Assembly (NCBI GenBank): GCA_030789695.1
Contig: CM061142.1
Span: 797,433,258 to 797,497,257, forward strand
DNA: 64,000 nucleotides
Reading direction: 5' to 3'
Origin: Scilla litardierei
Lineage: Eukaryota > Streptophyta > Magnoliopsida > Asparagales > Asparagaceae
A program made the translations under genes and the position numbers. This document shows, piece by piece, positions 34,374 to 44,793 of the stretch (position 1 is its first letter; each line of letters begins with the position of its first letter). A model generated the notes under the pieces. The model was not told the DNA's origin and did not search any database. It worked only from the letters and a program-made list of their open reading frames with translations.

Positions 34374-36029
34374 CTAAAACCTGTCACGACCCGCTTCCCT
34401 AAAATGGAGGCGAGGCGTGAGAAGGTTCGCTCAAGCGTGGAGCTGTGAAGCCTCACGCCTGATAAGCGTAAATTTAGTATAAGCAGGTCCCTGTAATTGC
34501 AAACGAAACAACAATAATAATAATAATATGAGACGGATATGAAATACCAATCCCACAGTTTGTCCACAAAATATTCAACATCACAGAAAAGCCACCAGGC
34601 TAAAAGGAAGAGTCTAAAGGCCCAGAACAAGGCCAAACAAAAGACGAATATAACAGAGTATCAAACTAGGTGCCACGCACCGACAACCCAAAAGATCTAA
34701 CAAAACTAGACGTGGACACTAAGACTGATCTCTAGTGTCTACGAAGTCCTCGTCCAACACGGGCGCAAGCTCGGCGTCCGCAAACACCTCACCCTCAGCA
34801 AGTAACTCGGGCTCAAGGTCTAACATGCGTCACCCAAAAGAGAAAAGGGGCACATGTCAGCAAGTCTGAAAGACTTAAGCAAGGAAACTGAAAGTAGCTA
34901 ACAACCTAGCACTTATATAATATTAAGCAATGACATGGCAGTTAAGTATGATGCAACAGTTAAAGGAAGAGACAAGCACGCACGATGTAGCAAAAGCTAC
35001 CAAATCACTAATTCACGAATCACTTATCACTATTTTCACTTATCACAGTTATCACTGAAACACTAGAGATTTCGCATGCTGGCCGGAGTGGCGGATCAGG
35101 CCAACTCGGGGCTCAGGTGGCCGCTTATCTCTTACCCCACCCATATGTGTCGAGCGTTGGGGTTTCCAACTCACTGAGCTCGCTTCTGGATCACATGCCA
35201 GGAAGTTTATTTGGCATAGGGGTGGACCTAGCCGGTATCCGAGCGTTGGGGTTTCCAACTACAGGGCTCGCTTCTGGAACACGAGCCAGGAATATAACAT
35301 TGTAGCGTGTGCTACGCAATCACGATAAATAATCACTATGCAATGACATAAACAGATATTTGCATACCGCTAATTGAAATTAAACGTGACATACAAGCAT
35401 GATGAGGGTGACGGACCAAGCTTCGTTCTCAAGCTAGGTCAATGGCGTCTAGACGGCTATCCTTTCACCGTCTAGTCTCTTTTACGCTAAAGCAAGGTAA
35501 TGGCCTAAGACATGGCCCAAATCAAGAGATGCAAGTTTCACTTGCCTGATACCGGGGTTGACGAGCAATGAAGATCGTCACAAGCTAACTACGGAATAGA
35601 TCGCTGTTATGGCAAAACAATCATTAGAACAATGATTCCAAATCGATTTCTTATTAGAATCCTAACTTTCTAATAATCTATTTTATTAGGGTTTCACACA
35701 TGTCAATGTGGGTTATACTAAAACTAAAGGAATCGAGTATTACCGTGAAGAGGCGGAGGAGCGATGCCGAGCAACCACGGCAACGGAAGAACGATCCGGC
35801 TCAGATCTGGAAATGAGGGAAAAATCTGGAGAAATGGGTTTGGAGGTGGATTTTAGGGGTTTGATGAAAGTTTGGGGAAGATGAGAGATGGGTTGTGACA
35901 AGGGAGGGTTTGGATGATGGAGGATGAGCTTGGGATGAAGGAATAATGGCTTGAGGGAGATGGGGGCTCAAAGGGGGAGAAATTAGGGTTTTGGGTCGAG
36001 TGGATGAAGAAGAAAACGTTTGGGAGGGG

Positions 36030-36037
36030 TTTAAATA
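36030..36037 (-). promoter_or_regulatory. TATA box of Tekay A 5' LTR
   Basis: CCTATTTAAACC on the minus strand. This is the copy that would drive gag-pol of A. Confidence 0.7.
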
Positions 36038-36075
36038 GGATGGGCTGGCGGCTGCCCAGAAATTAGGGTTTTAAC

Positions 36076-36495
36076 ACAGATTAGTCGGTCAAAGAGCAAC
36101 CACTGACCGACTAGTTTGGCAACTAGTCGGTCGGTCGACCAACGCAGACCGACTAAGTGTAAACAGTAACTTCTGAACGAAAATAGGATTTGGATTTAGT
36201 CGGTCGATGAACAACTACTGACCGACTAGTTTGAAATCTAGTCGGTCGGTGAACGTTCTTAGACCGACTAAGAGTGAACAGTATTGATACTAAAAATTAG
36301 TTGAAGAGTTAGTCGGTTAAAGAAGCATCGCTGACCGACTAGTTTGCAACCTAGTCGGTCAACCAACGTTCTTAGACCGACTAACGATAAACAGTAACTC
36401 CTGAATAATTTAGAAAGCCAACTAGTCGGTCCAAGAAGGATTGCCGACCGACTGGATCGTCATCTAGTCGGTTGGTGCCCCTTCTTACACCGGCT
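36076..36495. promoter_or_regulatory. AGTCGGTC array in Tekay A 5' LTR
   Basis: Same four modules as the left LTR with a few substitutions. It lies directly upstream of the TATA box on the minus strand. Confidence 0.9.
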
Positions 36496-36766
36496 AATAA
36501 GCACCAAAAGTTTCGATACGGAGCGCGGAGCTCCGGGATCGATTTCTAAGACTCCTAGGCTTGATCTACTAGTAAGATACGACCGTTATGAAGCCCGTCA
36601 TGAATGACTTACTCCGAAATCGATGATCCTAAGGAAGAAACGAGAAAACACGACGAAACCATCGAAAATGAAAGTTACGGAGACGAAAACCACACACGAG
36701 GAGAAAATCCACCAAAACATATATTATAATATAATAAATCCAGATTCATGAAAACCAGTCGTTACA

Positions 36767-37317
36767 ACTAATCCAAATGCATCCATGTTACAATGTAACC
36801 AGCCGAGCACAAAAGACGTCATCTGCCATGCTACCCAATTACAAGCCAATATCCAAATCGATACCAAAAGGCAGATATATGGCCAACTCTCAAGGATCAA
36901 GATCATCGCTAACACTTTTCTTAGCAATCTCCATAACATCCAATAAGAGAACATCATCCTAGCCGTCTCCCAAATCCGAGCATATGACCGACATCCAAGT
37001 TCAACACCTAAGGCCAAAAACAAGCCAATACTCAATCCCAATGATACTGCTGGCCAATACCATTGGTCGACATCTACGGTTATCACCATCAGCCCTAAGC
37101 AATTCAACGACCAAAAACTCACGAACCAATAAACACAAAGGAGCGACCCTAAGATGGAATCGAAGCGGGGTAGCTCAAGGGGGAAGAACCAGAAAAAGGA
37201 GCTCCAAAGAATACCAAGAGCGGCGGGTTCCCAATATCCCGACCACACGACAATAGCGAGGGCGACGACGATGGCTGTCGCTAAGCCCAACAATCCCCAA
37301 AGTCGTTGATGGGCCAT
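36767..37317 (-). pseudogene. Hydrophobic ORF in element C interior, 3' end cut by Tekay A
   Basis: Not recognised. From the ATG at 37,317 about 183 residues are read before the Tekay A LTR cuts the frame (the last 14 coded residues come from that LTR). The peptide is Trp/Leu-rich with several hydrophobic stretches, such as LGLATAIVVALAIVVW near residues 10-25, YWPAVSLGLSIGLFLALGV near 88-106 and ICLLVSIWILACNW near 150. A multi-pass membrane protein is possible. Upstream, at 37,318-37,540, the minus strand is C/T-rich like a plant leader and has TTTTTAAAAC near 37,532. It could be a captured host gene piece, an element-specific ORF or a chance frame. Confidence 0.4.
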
Positions 37318-37539
37318 CGGCGGCTGTCGATCCTAAGCGGCGAGGTGTGACGGCTGTGACTGCGCGATGTAGCAGGGGCCTGTGGGATGGGGTGGAGATT
37401 CGGGTGAGGCCGGAGGAGCTGAAGGCGAGATGGGTCGAGCTCGTCGAGAGGGAGGTAAGGCGAGGGAGAGGGTGATGTTGGGGCGGAGGGGGAGCCGTGA
37501 GATGGCTTGGTGAGGAAGGAGAGTGGGGTTTTAAAAAGA

Positions 37540-38360
37540 GGGAAAAGGATGTGAGGGTCTAAAGGGGGGTGCCAAAAGTCATTGGCAGGGTAGGCTAGGT
37601 TAGGCGGGAACGGGGCTCGAGGAGAGGGTGAGGGAAAAAGACAATAATGAGGGGGGGTGGTAGGCGGGAAAGATTTTAAACATATGGAAAAATTGGGTAC
37701 AAGTTGAAAGTGGGGGCACTAGCTCACGAAGGATGAACAAGACGCAATAGCCTACACGTCGGGTCTGGCTCGATATTCCACTGGTCCTTTTGATCGGCAT
37801 CTGCTGAGGAATTCGGAATTCTGGTGATCGAAAATTCAAACGCTACCCTCCTTAAAATAGACATAGCTAGAGTTCAAGAAAACTAGAAATAGAAAGATTC
37901 TAAGAAGGCCAAATGAAAGGTCATCAAGCTAAAGGAAGGTTGATAGTGAAGAAGATCGATGGTGTTACATAATCATGATTCACGTCCTTGCGGTCCAGCG
38001 AACACGGCCAGGGAAGTGACTAAGCCAGGATCACTTATGCCCAGTCTAGCTAGATCGATCCAACAAACGTAGCCAAGCACATTGACCGGATCATGGTCCA
38101 TTGAAGAAGCTTGTCATTTATATGCGTGCCACCAATACAAAAAGATTTTTTAATTAGCAACTAATTAATCCTATCAAAATTTAGGTTTTGTTAATGGCTT
38201 TTATTAAGTCTAGATAGGTCAGCTCCATTGGGGCTCTCCGAGGTGTTCCCATCCATCTTTCGAGTGTCAAACCTGCATTCATAGAAAAATGTCAGCTTAG
38301 TCGAGTATCGTATACGATACATCCTGGTTTTACTGTACTGTTCACGAGGTATTTTGCACA
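37540..38360. other. Element C leader region, no gene seen
   Basis: Non-coding stretch between the hydrophobic ORF and the C primer-binding site. A short minus-strand frame (38,240-38,176, starting MDGNTSESPNG) is the only candidate near the expected gag start, and it stops after about 20 residues. Confidence 0.45.
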
Positions 38361-38378
38361 GACCTGCATGGGCCGCCA
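38361..38378 (-). other. Primer-binding site of element C, tRNA-Ile type with one change
   Basis: TGGCGGCCCATGCAGGTC on the minus strand, 4 bases inside the LTR. It differs from the A and D sites only opposite the discriminator base. Confidence 0.7.
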
Positions 38379-38382
38379 AACT

Positions 38383-41300
38383 TGTAACGACCCGCTCTCG
38401 GGGGCCCGTTACTTATTTGGTTTATTCGTAGGTCTTGAAGTTTACCAGTGAAATCAGCATAGCCACAACTCAGAGATGTACCACAATACTCAAACCGACT
38501 TACAAACATTATTACAGTCCAGATTTACAGTACAACAACAACCAGCACACACTCTCACAAATACATAGAGGAAGTGCGAAAAGTAAATACATGATACAAC
38601 ACATACACCAACAGAAAAGTACTAAAACTCTGTCGCCTCTGGGTCAATGTAGGCTCCACGAACTCTGGGGCAATCTCCTCGATCTCTGGTCTTCGTCTGT
38701 CGGTGCCATAAATGGAACCAAAGGTAAGTCACAACAATTCTAAATAAAGAAAAGGAGTAATGTACAAGTATGATAAAGGTAACTACGCATAAGCAGACCA
38801 AAGTGAAAGTAAAGTAAAGTACGGGGCAGTGTCTGTACAAGTGTAGAAAGTAAAGTAACCGAGCAACTGAGTGTTAAAAGTAAACAACACTGAAAAGAGA
38901 GAGCATCTGTACGTGGGAGTGCAAGTGTAACAGGCTACTGATGTAGCTCGAAGCGTGACAAGTAAAGTACGGTGACTGTGTAAAATTAACTACGTGACTC
39001 AAGTCGGAGAGTACAATATGTGACCGTTCAGTTCATCTCTTGCCTGGGTACTACCCAGACGAATGCCGGAACCCAGGCAGCAGGACGGTTTACCGAAATG
39101 CAGGCAGCAGGACAGGGCGCCGAAACTCAGGCGACAGGACATGAAGATTAAACTCTAGTCACTCTCATACGCTTGCAAACTATGAGTTACCCCAATACCC
39201 CAGTGGTGTGTCAAGTGCAAGTTCTTTACATGATGTTCCACAGGATGTTCCACATGTTGTTAGTCACACCAGGTCAACTGGTTGACTTTCTTATTGAGAA
39301 CCAAAAAGTAGGAATCGCGTTCCAAGTAGACTGTGCCAAGTACAGAAGATAAGGACAAGTCCATCACAAGGTGGTGTTGCCCGCTTCCGTGCTTCGAGCA
39401 CGTAGTAGTGTGGTGCTATAAGTTCGTACAGGCATAGTAGACTAGATTTCTAAATTTAGAACCTGTCGTGACTTACCAAAATCAATACCGTCGTAGTAAG
39501 TTGGAAGAGGATCTAGGGCTTCCTCTGAAGTTGGTACACCAGAGTCCGTACTTGCAACACAAAATACTCGGTTAGAAAACACGACTTTTCCTATTTAAAT
39601 AATTAGGTCGTTTTGATTTTTAACTCATTAAAACGGTGTCGGAAATTACTCAAAACTTTTATATAAGCTAAAAATAAATATTTTGATTTTACTTCAAGAC
39701 GGAAGTATTTTCAGAAGCTTCTGCATTTTTTATACTTTTTAGAAACTCAAAAATAGCTTTAAAACCCAAAATACTTAAGTGACGTATATCTTCCGTAATT
39801 TCTTTCGGGAGAAATACTCTTCGGAAAAGCTTGAATGAGCAATCAAAACGACCATCTCGAAGATTACTTTCACATATAATTTTATCACATATTTTGTGCG
39901 TGAAAACAGCGAGTTACGATTTTTTAGAAAGAATTATACTTATTTAATTTTTAGGTTAAAAAAGATTCTGGGAAAAGTAGGCATCTGATTGAGGTGAGAC
40001 CAGCGCCATTGAATCCGAAATAATGTTTCTGATTTTCCAGAGCTAGTCTCATATTTTTCTGGGCCCTCTATATTTAGTTATGGATTTTATACCATAAAAC
40101 CCTATTATTAATTAACTAATTATACGTAAATACGAAAATACTTCGTATTTACAAGAATGCCACTGCAAGCATTCACGCATCTGTCGACGCTTACTCGTCG
40201 GAGGGGGGATGTGCTCTTCGTGCGAGCGGCGGGGGCAGCTAGCAGCAGCGACAGGCGGCAGTGGGCGGTGGCCGACGGCGAGGAGCTGGGCGATGTGGCA
40301 TTCAGAGATCACGGCGGCGTGGCGGTTGAAGCAGCGGAGGGCGGGAGCGATCGTTGCGGGGCGGCCTGTGGGCGGTCGTTGCGGCAGAGCCGTCGAGCGG
40401 GCGGCGGGTCTTCAGGCGAAGGCAGACTACGGTGTTCCTTCGAAGCGGGCTGAGGCGAGCGGCGATGGCGGAGGGTACGGTGGTGGGAGGAACCGGATAT
40501 GGAGAGAGGGAGGCGGGGGCGAAGGCGACGGCGGTGGTCGTCAAAGCGGCGGTCGATCTGCCGGAGGCATCTGCGAGCTCGTGGTGTACGGAGCTTACGG
40601 CGGAGGGGCTACGGCCCTGCTCGGGGGCTCCAGGAGCGTACGGCGTCAACGGCATGGGGCGGTGCTTGCTGCGGCCAGCGGCGGCGGGCGCTGCTTCGAG
40701 CTGGGCGGTGTCTCGTCGTAGTAGAGGGCGAGGAGAGAGAGACTGAGGGTGAGAGAGATAGAGAGTGGTGGGATTGAGAGATGGGGGGAGGCTTCTTGGG
40801 TTTCAAACGTGAAGAGTGAAAGATAGAGAGTTAAAGAAATGTTTGTTGTGGGTGAAAAAAGAGTAGGGTTGATTATTTATAGGGTTAAGGAAAAGATATT
40901 AGCAATAAAAATAATAGTAATATTTTTAATGAGGTTTGAATGAATCCCTCCCTCAATGTCGGATCTGACCAAACTTGGGGGTGGGTTAATGTAGGTGGTT
41001 AGAGAAATAATTAGGTGGTAAAAGTAATTAGATAATAGTATTTAGTAAAGGTTAAAAAATCATTAGTAAAATGTAATTAGCAATGAGGAGGAATACAAAC
41101 GCGTTTTCACAAACGACTCCGAAAAATAACGAAAACATACCCACGGGATCGTATCGACGCGAGAATCGCGAATACGAAATCTGTTTTGGGATTTGTGTTA
41201 CGGAAATACTAGTTTTAGGCCAAGACGTTTTGAAAAAGGGTTTGCGGTTCATAGGCTGAAACGATATCAGAAAATTATGAAATTAATGTGGAGAGCCCTA

Positions 41301-41609
41301 AATGATCGTAGGATGCTACTGTAGAAGTTTGAAAACGTTTTGAAAATGTTTGAATAGAAAATAAATTCGTTGATCCAAAATGGTAATTATTGAAAATGAA
41401 TTTTTATCAGAGTTGTTTTGAGTATTTTGAGGAAATTTGAAAAATACTGAAATACATTATAATTAGTCTAATACTTCAAAATATTTTTATAAGAATTTTT
41501 GAAATCAGTTTTGTTATAAAACTCTTGACTAACATTTATAAAGTAAAATTTATTTTTAAAATACGTAAAAATAAGTAAATTGCAGTGTTGAAAATTACAG
41601 GTCATTACA
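38383..41609 (-). repeat. 5' LTR of element C
   Basis: 3,227 bp, TGTAATGACCTG...GGGTCGTTACA on the minus strand, with imperfect inverted ends. Order in the minus direction: AT-rich U3, TATA box, a GC-rich leader at 40,150-40,780 that opens long but non-coding frames on both strands, then the rest of the LTR. The part up to about 40,570 is duplicated at 23,636-25,828. Confidence 0.9.
40874..40881 (-). promoter_or_regulatory. TATA box of element C LTR
   Basis: CCCTATAAATAATC on the minus strand, 70-100 bp upstream of the GC-rich leader. The truncated left LTR lacks this part. Confidence 0.65.
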
Positions 41610-41614
41610 CAAGA
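41610..41614. other. Target-site duplication CAAGA, right of element C
   Basis: Matches 23,631-23,635. The Tat-type tandem repeat resumes immediately with GATCCGGGGCAGGCTACGGG. Confidence 0.85.
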
Positions 41615-42083
41615 TCCGGGGCAGGCTACGGGCTATGCCCCGATAGGCTGCCCAGGCGCTTGAATCTGTTGCAGTAAATGAGAGGATATGTAATGATGCC
41701 TACGGGCTGACCCCTAGGCGTTGCCCCGAGGTCGGACCGCTACTCGGTCCGGGGCCGACCAGTGCTATGCAAAATCCCTTTTACAAGGGTATCTACTCAA
41801 CAATATGTCTTTCATCGACTCGATGCTCATCCACCCCGAATGTTGGGGGCATACATAGGATGAACAATGCATTCGAAGCATGGGACTTAGATAATCAACG
41901 ACAAATTTTTTCTCAAAAATTTTCACACAAAAAAACAGACGATCAAATTGTCTCCCTACTCAAAGATCAAATTGTCTTCATATTCACATTGTCTTTACAA
42001 AAACGTCCTTGAATTAAGACAACAAAACAAAAATAACAAACTAAGCAATGACCCAAGATCGTCCCTACATTGGCACCCCCTAA
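41615..42083. other. Tat-type remnant, non-coding
   Basis: Partial tandem unit, then a GC-rich stretch (CGGTCCGGGGCCGACC near 41,745) and GTTGGGGGCAT at 41,842. No coding signal on either strand. Confidence 0.5.
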
Positions 42084-42890
42084 CTATGGAGCCTCCACTC
42101 GGTCGCCACCTGTCGGGACCTGAGGGTCCGCCTGTTCGTCGCCGGCTGTGTCCTCCGTCTGGTCGTCGCCTGCTGGGATGGAAGCCTCCGCTTCGTCATT
42201 AAAGACCGTCCTCAACCTGGAAAAGTCAATCTCCAGGTTGGGGTAGAGCTTCCCTAATCCCGTCTTAATCGTCTTAAAGCCCGCCTCCAGTCCCTCTTCG
42301 AAGCTCTCGGCCCTAGTCTACGTTAGAGCGGGGACGAACTCCTGGAGCTGATACTGGCAGACGGCCTCCACCTTGATTGCCTCAAGGTCTATCTTATCCA
42401 GCTCCTCTGCGTGCCTCTCTAAGCCGGCGATCTTCTTCCAGCTGGCATCCCTCTCCCTGGCAAGGATGTTCTCAGTGACGACCCTCTGGACTTCTTTGTC
42501 CTTGGACTTTTGCTCTGCATCCTCCTTAGCCTTCTCCAGCTCGGAGATCGTCACCTTCTGGGTCGCGTATTACTTCCTGACTTTCACCAGCCTGTCCTCC
42601 AGGACCTTCTGCCTCTCCTTGGCCTCCTTCTTCATGGCCTTGAGCTCGGTCGCCTTCCTCCCAAGAGCTGCCTCGGCCTTATTTGCCACCGCAGAGTGAT
42701 GTTGGAGGGACACCAACACAACAGCCATCTACATAAGGAATAAGAGACATGAGCGCACCTATAAGAAGATTAGAGCGGTATCCTGAATAAAAAAAGCGAC
42801 GAGCCTGCATGTTGAGCCAGACGAATGAGTCACAGAGCCGCTCAGCATCAATATTCCCCAAGGACTCTCGGTCCCTCCAATCCTATATCG
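42084..42890 (-). pseudogene. Antisense ORF of Tat-type gypsy
   Basis: Read on the minus strand: RLCDSFVWLNMQARRFFYSGYRS (42,770-42,840). A probable short intron follows (GTGCGCTC...TTATGTAG, about 42,729-42,758). Then comes a Lys/Glu/Ala-rich helical stretch likely to form a coiled coil (NKAEAALGRKATELKAM, SELEKAKEDAEQKSKDKEVQ, ERHAEELDKIDLEAIKVE). The acidic tail is ESFEEGLEAGFKTIKTGLGKLYPN...EDTAGDEQADPQ, ending at 42,084. Two in-frame stops (near 42,570 and 42,316) break it. Proteins like this are encoded in antisense downstream of pol in Tat-lineage elements; their role is unknown to me. Confidence 0.7.
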
Positions 42891-43116
42891 TAGCCACCCT
42901 CCAACTCGCCAAACCACCCCTCAACAAATGAATTGGAGGCAGAAGGAGGCCATAGGATAGACCAAGGGAATACCTAGAAGAAGAAAGGATGGACGAAGCT
43001 TGGACAGCAATAGAGTAGCAACGGCGTGACGGTGGTGGCGGAAACTCTCAGCACCAGCGGGGAAGTGAAATTTCAAAAAAGGATGTGGAAAACTCCCTCT
43101 TGATTGCCATCGTCTC

Positions 43117-43124
43117 TTTTTATA
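43117..43124 (-). promoter_or_regulatory. TATA box upstream of the antisense ORF
   Basis: CCGTATAAAAAGAGACG on the minus strand, about 250-350 bp upstream of the antisense coding part, with a C/T-rich leader between. It suggests the antisense ORF had its own promoter. Confidence 0.55.
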
Positions 43125-43699
43125 CGGTGGAAGAGTTGATCTCAGCCGTTGGAGGCGAGCCGCATGGCGTGATCTGGGCGAGTCTAGCGCCTCGACTTCC
43201 CCCCACGATAATATTAGCCATGCATCATGCTCCGAATGGTCGGATCCCTCGATTCTCCCCAGTCTCCAAATCGTCATAATGACCTAAAAGATTTGGCAGT
43301 CGATTCGAATTAAATTGCCGACCAACCCTCATCCAATGGAGATACGGCACGTCATCCGAGCAGAGCAGGGCTTCCCGTTTCGAGCTCGAACGACGGGAAA
43401 ATTGTTACGGCTGTAACAACTGGTTTTCATGTATCTAGATTTATTATATTATAATATATGTTTTGGTGGATTTTCTCCTCATGTGTGGTTTTCGTCTCCG
43501 TAACTTTCATTTTCGATCGTTTCGTCGTGTTTTCTCGTTTCTTCCTTAGGATCGTCGATTTCGGAGTAAGTCATTCATGACGGGCTTCATAACGGTCGTA
43601 TCTTACTATTAGATCAAGCCTAGGAGTCTTAGGAATCGATCCCGGGGCTCCGCGCTCCGTATCGGAACTTTTGGTGCTTATTAGCCGGTGTAAGAAGGG

Positions 43700-44215
43700 G
43701 CACCGACCGACTAGATGACGATCCAGTCGGTCGGCAATCCTTCTTGGACCGACTAGTTGGCTTTCTAAATTATTCAGGAGTTACTGTTTATCGTTAGTCG
43801 GTCTAAGAACGTTGGTTGACCAACTAGGTTGCAAACTAGTCGGTCGGCAATGCTTCTTTAACCGACTAGCACATCATCTAAATTTTAGTATCAGTACTGT
43901 TCATTCTTAGTCGGTCTAAGTTCATCTTTCGACAGACTAGTTGTTAAACTAGTCGGTTAAGTTTTGTACTCAGACCAACTAATTCTTGGTTCTTCTGTAC
44001 AGTCGAGTTACTGTTCACTCTTAGTCGGTTTAAGAACGTTCATCGACCGACTAGATGACGAACTAGTCGGTCAGTATTTGTTCTTTGACCGACTAAATCT
44101 AAATCCTATTTTCGTTCAGAAATTACTGTTTACACTTAGTCGGTCTGCGTTGGTCGACCGACCGACTAGTTGCCAAACTAGTCGGTCAGTGGTTGCTCTT
44201 TGACCGACTAATCTG
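43700..44215. promoter_or_regulatory. AGTCGGTC array in plus-strand Tekay-family LTR
   Basis: Five modules, one more than in A, reading toward the TATA box at 44,255. The order is the reverse complement of the array at 28,874-29,295. Confidence 0.88.
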
Positions 44216-44254
44216 TGTTAAACCCCTAATTTCTGGGCAGCCGCCAGCCCATCC

Positions 44255-44262
44255 TATTTAAA
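44255..44262 (+). promoter_or_regulatory. TATA box of plus-strand Tekay-family LTR
   Basis: CCTATTTAAACCCC, identical to the two copies in element A. Confidence 0.68.
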
Positions 44263-44293
44263 CCCCTCCCAAACGTTTTCTTCTTCCTCCACT

Positions 44294-44793
44294 NNNNNNN
44301 NNNNNNNNNNNNNNNNNNNNNNNNNNNNNNNNNNNNNNNNNNNNNNNNNNNNNNNNNNNNNNNNNNNNNNNNNNNNNNNNNNNNNNNNNNNNNNNNNNNN
44401 NNNNNNNNNNNNNNNNNNNNNNNNNNNNNNNNNNNNNNNNNNNNNNNNNNNNNNNNNNNNNNNNNNNNNNNNNNNNNNNNNNNNNNNNNNNNNNNNNNNN
44501 NNNNNNNNNNNNNNNNNNNNNNNNNNNNNNNNNNNNNNNNNNNNNNNNNNNNNNNNNNNNNNNNNNNNNNNNNNNNNNNNNNNNNNNNNNNNNNNNNNNN
44601 NNNNNNNNNNNNNNNNNNNNNNNNNNNNNNNNNNNNNNNNNNNNNNNNNNNNNNNNNNNNNNNNNNNNNNNNNNNNNNNNNNNNNNNNNNNNNNNNNNNN
44701 NNNNNNNNNNNNNNNNNNNNNNNNNNNNNNNNNNNNNNNNNNNNNNNNNNNNNNNNNNNNNNNNNNNNNNNNNNNNNNNNNNNNNNNNNNNNN
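44294..44793. other. Assembly gap, exactly 500 N
   Basis: A run of 500 N, a round number, so probably a placeholder of unknown true size. What lies left (Tekay LTR) and right (Athila-type gag) need not be this close. Confidence 0.98.

Larger units (their letters stand above)
27175..36766 (-). mobile_element. Tekay/Del-type chromovirus, copy A
   Basis: Minus-strand order: 5' LTR, tRNA-Ile-type PBS, gag with two zinc knuckles, intron, protease, RT, RNase H, integrase (with intron), chromodomain-like tail, polypurine tract, 3' LTR. The chromodomain-like end and the GGGGAGGA tract before TGTAATGAC fit the Tekay/Del clade. It inserted into the hydrophobic ORF of element C. The outer right flank is ACTAA; the left target duplication is lost. 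Confidence 0.92.
34382..36766 (-). repeat. 5' LTR of Tekay A
   Basis: 2,385 bp, partner of 27,175-29,559. It contains the array at 36,076-36,495 and the TATA box CCTATTTAAACC at 36,030-36,037. The outer end reads CAGTCGTTACA and abuts the interrupted ORF of element C. Confidence 0.93.
23636..41609 (-). mobile_element. Composite LTR element C (Tekay-like LTRs) with elements A and B inside
   Basis: The ends are TGTAACGACC and GGTCATTACA, with the CAAGA duplication outside. The right LTR is complete and acts as the 5' LTR, because a PBS lies just inside it. The left LTR is cut after about 2.2 kb at 25,825-25,836, where element B begins. Own interior survives only at 36,767-38,382 and has no recognisable gag or pol. 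Element A entered this interior. A deletion later removed the rest of C's interior, the inner end of its left LTR and most of B. Confidence 0.75.
19600..43411 (+). mobile_element. Tat-type Ty3/gypsy remnant, split by later insertions
   Basis: The pieces are the integrase end (19,691-20,660), a 3' non-coding stretch (20,661-20,817 and 22,586-22,709), tandem repeats (22,710-23,635, resuming at 41,610), and an antisense ORF on the minus strand (42,084-42,890) with its own TATA box. The order pol, repeats, antisense ORF is known from Tat-lineage elements. Continuity is shown by the CAAGA duplication flanking element C, where the same GATCCGGGGCAGGCTACG repeat unit continues on both sides. Upstream gag, PR and RT are absent, and no LTR of this element was identified. 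Confidence 0.65.
43412..44293 (+). repeat. LTR of Tekay A family on the opposite strand, cut by the gap
   Basis: Starts TGTAACAACTGGTTTTCATG and follows the minus-strand reading of the A LTR, with more differences than between the two A LTRs. It includes the AGTCGGTC array (43,700-44,215) and the TATA box. It runs directly into the N run after CTTCCTCCACT, so its other end and its interior are not visible. Confidence 0.9.
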
